DNA of 64,000 nucleotides, taken from assembly GCA_013396995.1 (NCBI GenBank), contig VWZP01005658.1, positions 4,292,352-4,356,351 on the forward strand. The letters run 5' to 3'. This document shows positions 62,401 through 64,000 of this stretch, one piece after another. Under the pieces are notes generated by a model. It was given only the letters and a program-made list of their open reading frames with translations. It was not told where the DNA came from and did not search any database. Position 1 is the stretch's first letter. Each line of letters opens with the position of its first letter. A program made the translations under genes and the position numbers. The DNA comes from Dicaeum eximium. Taxonomy: Eukaryota > Chordata > Aves > Passeriformes > Dicaeidae.

Positions 62401-64000
62401 TGGGCTCTATGACAGGCTGCAACAGTGTTCTTTCTTCAGATCATAGAAATGGTTATGACACATCTCATAAGTTGTAAAGCTCTTCTTATATCTATCCATG
62501 CTGTTATCCAAAGTTATTAGGCTTTATTGTTCCATGTATGCCTTCTTTGTCCCTCAATATGTCATGTTTCTTTTTTAGTCTCTGGTTGTCTGATGCCATA
62601 ACACATGTACCAGCTGTATTCCTTCTTGGCAAGCTGGTTAATGTGCCTCTGGCCGCCTTTGTATATCTCACTATACATGAAAGAAATCAAATGAAGTAGA
62701 CAGTGATTGGAGGGAGCCCTGAGAAGCTGAAGGGTAGCCAGAGCAGCAGGACCTCAGCAAGGCAGGGGAAAGCACAGGTAGACAGCTCCTTAAGTTTAAC
62801 CCAGACAAATGTGAAAACTTCCTCTGAAGAGTAACAACCCTGTGCAGCTGTGCTGGTGGACAGGGACCTTTGCAACCTGGTGCCCAGCAAATGGCCCTTG
62901 GTGAGCAGTGAAAAGTGGCAGTGTCCAGTGGCATTAGTCACAGTGGTATGTGTGTTCCCCTGGCCTGAGGCTGCCCTCAGCAGTCTGTCTGTGGCTGTTT
63001 CTGAACTCATCTGTAGTTGCTTTGCATCTGAAGGGTGATCCCAAGGTGCACCTGCTGTGGGAGGAGAGGGAGGCAGAGGAAGAGACAAACCAGACCAAAC
63101 AGGTGAGCAGGTGTAGTATCTTCTGCATTTTAATTTGCCTTTGCATCACTCTACAGGTCACAGTCTATCCTCTGATTAATGTCTACTGTTCTTTTTGCTA
63201 TCTGTTGCCTGATAGACTCTGACATAGAGGAGGAGACATTCCTGTAAATCACCAGGTTCATAATTCTTATCTTGCACTTCTGTATCTCATTTCCATGTTT
63301 TCACACTCAGTAGTACCTTTTTCAAGCTGTCTTTAAGGTGCAGTGGATGTTGGCTGAAAGGATGTCATCTCTAGTGAAGTCTAAGTTGTGCATTAAGGAG
63401 CTGTTCTGCATAGAATATGTGCAAGTAAGAGCTGTGTCTTTCTAAGATTTGAGGCCAAGACTTCAGCAGTAATGCCATTGAAACTGCAGTGGTAAAAATC
63501 CATTATTTCCATTTCATGAGTCCAAATATATGAATGTATTCAAAAGCCCCAGAATGAATAGCAATTGATTTTGTGACTTGTTCGTATTCTTCTGAAAGTA
63601 TATTCAAGAAATGAATCAAAATTTTTCTCAATTAAAGGAAAAAAATAAACACACACTATTGGAAAATACTTTACTGTTGGGCTTTTATTATTCTGAATAT
63701 TTTTATAGTGATGTATTATTTCTAGAATTAATAATTATTAGTTAGTTGCCCATAGCATCTTTGACCTCTCCAGTTTGTTGTTTTGCAGCATCTGATTTAG
63801 AGTGACTACTGATTCCAGCCTCCTCTTTTTCAGGAACACAATCTGAAAATGCAAGCTAGAATATGATGAATGAATGAGCAAAGGACTAAAGGCAGGGTGT
63901 GGCTTCAATGGCAGTTAGATTTTGTTTGAAGAAGAGCTAAATTCAAAAGCACTGGTGATCACCACTCTTTTGTAGAGCAAACAGGCCCTGCAGACCCCCG
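50405..64000 (+). other. ACAP2: ACAP2 intron 1 (continues past the window)
   Basis: No stretch encoding the expected second exon was found, so the remaining 13.6 kb is taken as intron. It includes a long G-run at 50487-50515, an imperfect 18-bp duplication at 54623-54658 and an imperfect 25-bp duplication beginning at 59285 and 59310. At 62786-62815 there is a possible trace of a CR1-like reverse transcriptase (LLKFNPDKCE). The open frames in it show no domain. Confidence 0.75.
50487..50516 (+). repeat. Poly-G tract with G-quadruplex potential
   Basis: Runs of 6, 9 and at least 12 G separated by one C and one A, ending at an N. It lies about 80 bases after ACAP2 exon 1, so the transcript would carry a very stable G-rich structure near its 5' splice site. 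The N probably replaces an unresolved homopolymer. Confidence 0.85.

Noticed and set aside
63030..63101. Open frame with a donor-like end (ACAAACAG|GTGAGC) in ACAP2 intron 1
   Set aside because: No similarity to ACAP2 or another protein, and no matching acceptor or conservation evidence.
50405..64000. Search for further ACAP2 exons
   Set aside because: No stretch resembling the BAR-domain continuation (AALEEVEGD type) next to an acceptor was found, so I do not annotate more exons.
1..64000. CRISPR arrays, tRNA or rRNA genes, provirus, operon-like gene clusters
   Set aside because: None is seen. The window is ordinary vertebrate nuclear DNA with intron-containing genes.

Overview
This window looks like avian chromosomal DNA. 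The evidence is a set of 3'-truncated CR1 (chicken repeat 1) retroposons at about 1-580, 33085-33520 and 44069-44138, an absence of abundant SINEs, compact introns, and four vertebrate genes all on the + strand. Three of them (APOD, PPP1R2, ACAP2) form the same run, in the same relative orientation, as in human 3q29. A passerine is possible from the style of the CR1 copies, but I cannot prove the species.

Layout. (1) 2761-14821: a short-chain dehydrogenase close to 3-hydroxybutyrate dehydrogenase 1 (BDH1). Four coding exons are certain. I propose a fifth, N-terminal exon at 2761-2916 that would replace the mitochondrial presequence with a hydrophobic anchor. (2) 15061-26050: intergenic DNA with no gene I can support. 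(3) 26050-30874: APOD, complete, with a probable TATA box, a non-coding first exon and four coding exons giving 189 residues. (4) 33085-34592: a CR1 copy fused to a 41-bp minisatellite and a 906-base assembly gap; this area looks misassembled. (5) 38701-45074: PPP1R2 (protein phosphatase 1 inhibitor 2) from its second coding exon to its stop. The first coding exon is not visible and probably lies in the gap. (6) 49796-50775: a CpG-island promoter with the first coding exon of ACAP2 at 50352-50404. The rest of the window, to 64000, appears to be ACAP2 intron 1.

The genes do not form a functional pathway. BDH1-type enzymes act on ketone bodies or related hydroxy/keto compounds, APOD is a secreted lipocalin, PPP1R2 inhibits PP1, and ACAP2 is an ARF6 GTPase-activating protein. 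Their grouping reflects conserved synteny. I found no CRISPR array, tRNA, rRNA, provirus or prokaryotic system. The points most worth checking are the hydrophobic N-terminal exon of the BDH1-like gene, the loss of the unpaired cysteine and the altered glycosylation sites in APOD, and the likely assembly error that hides the PPP1R2 promoter.
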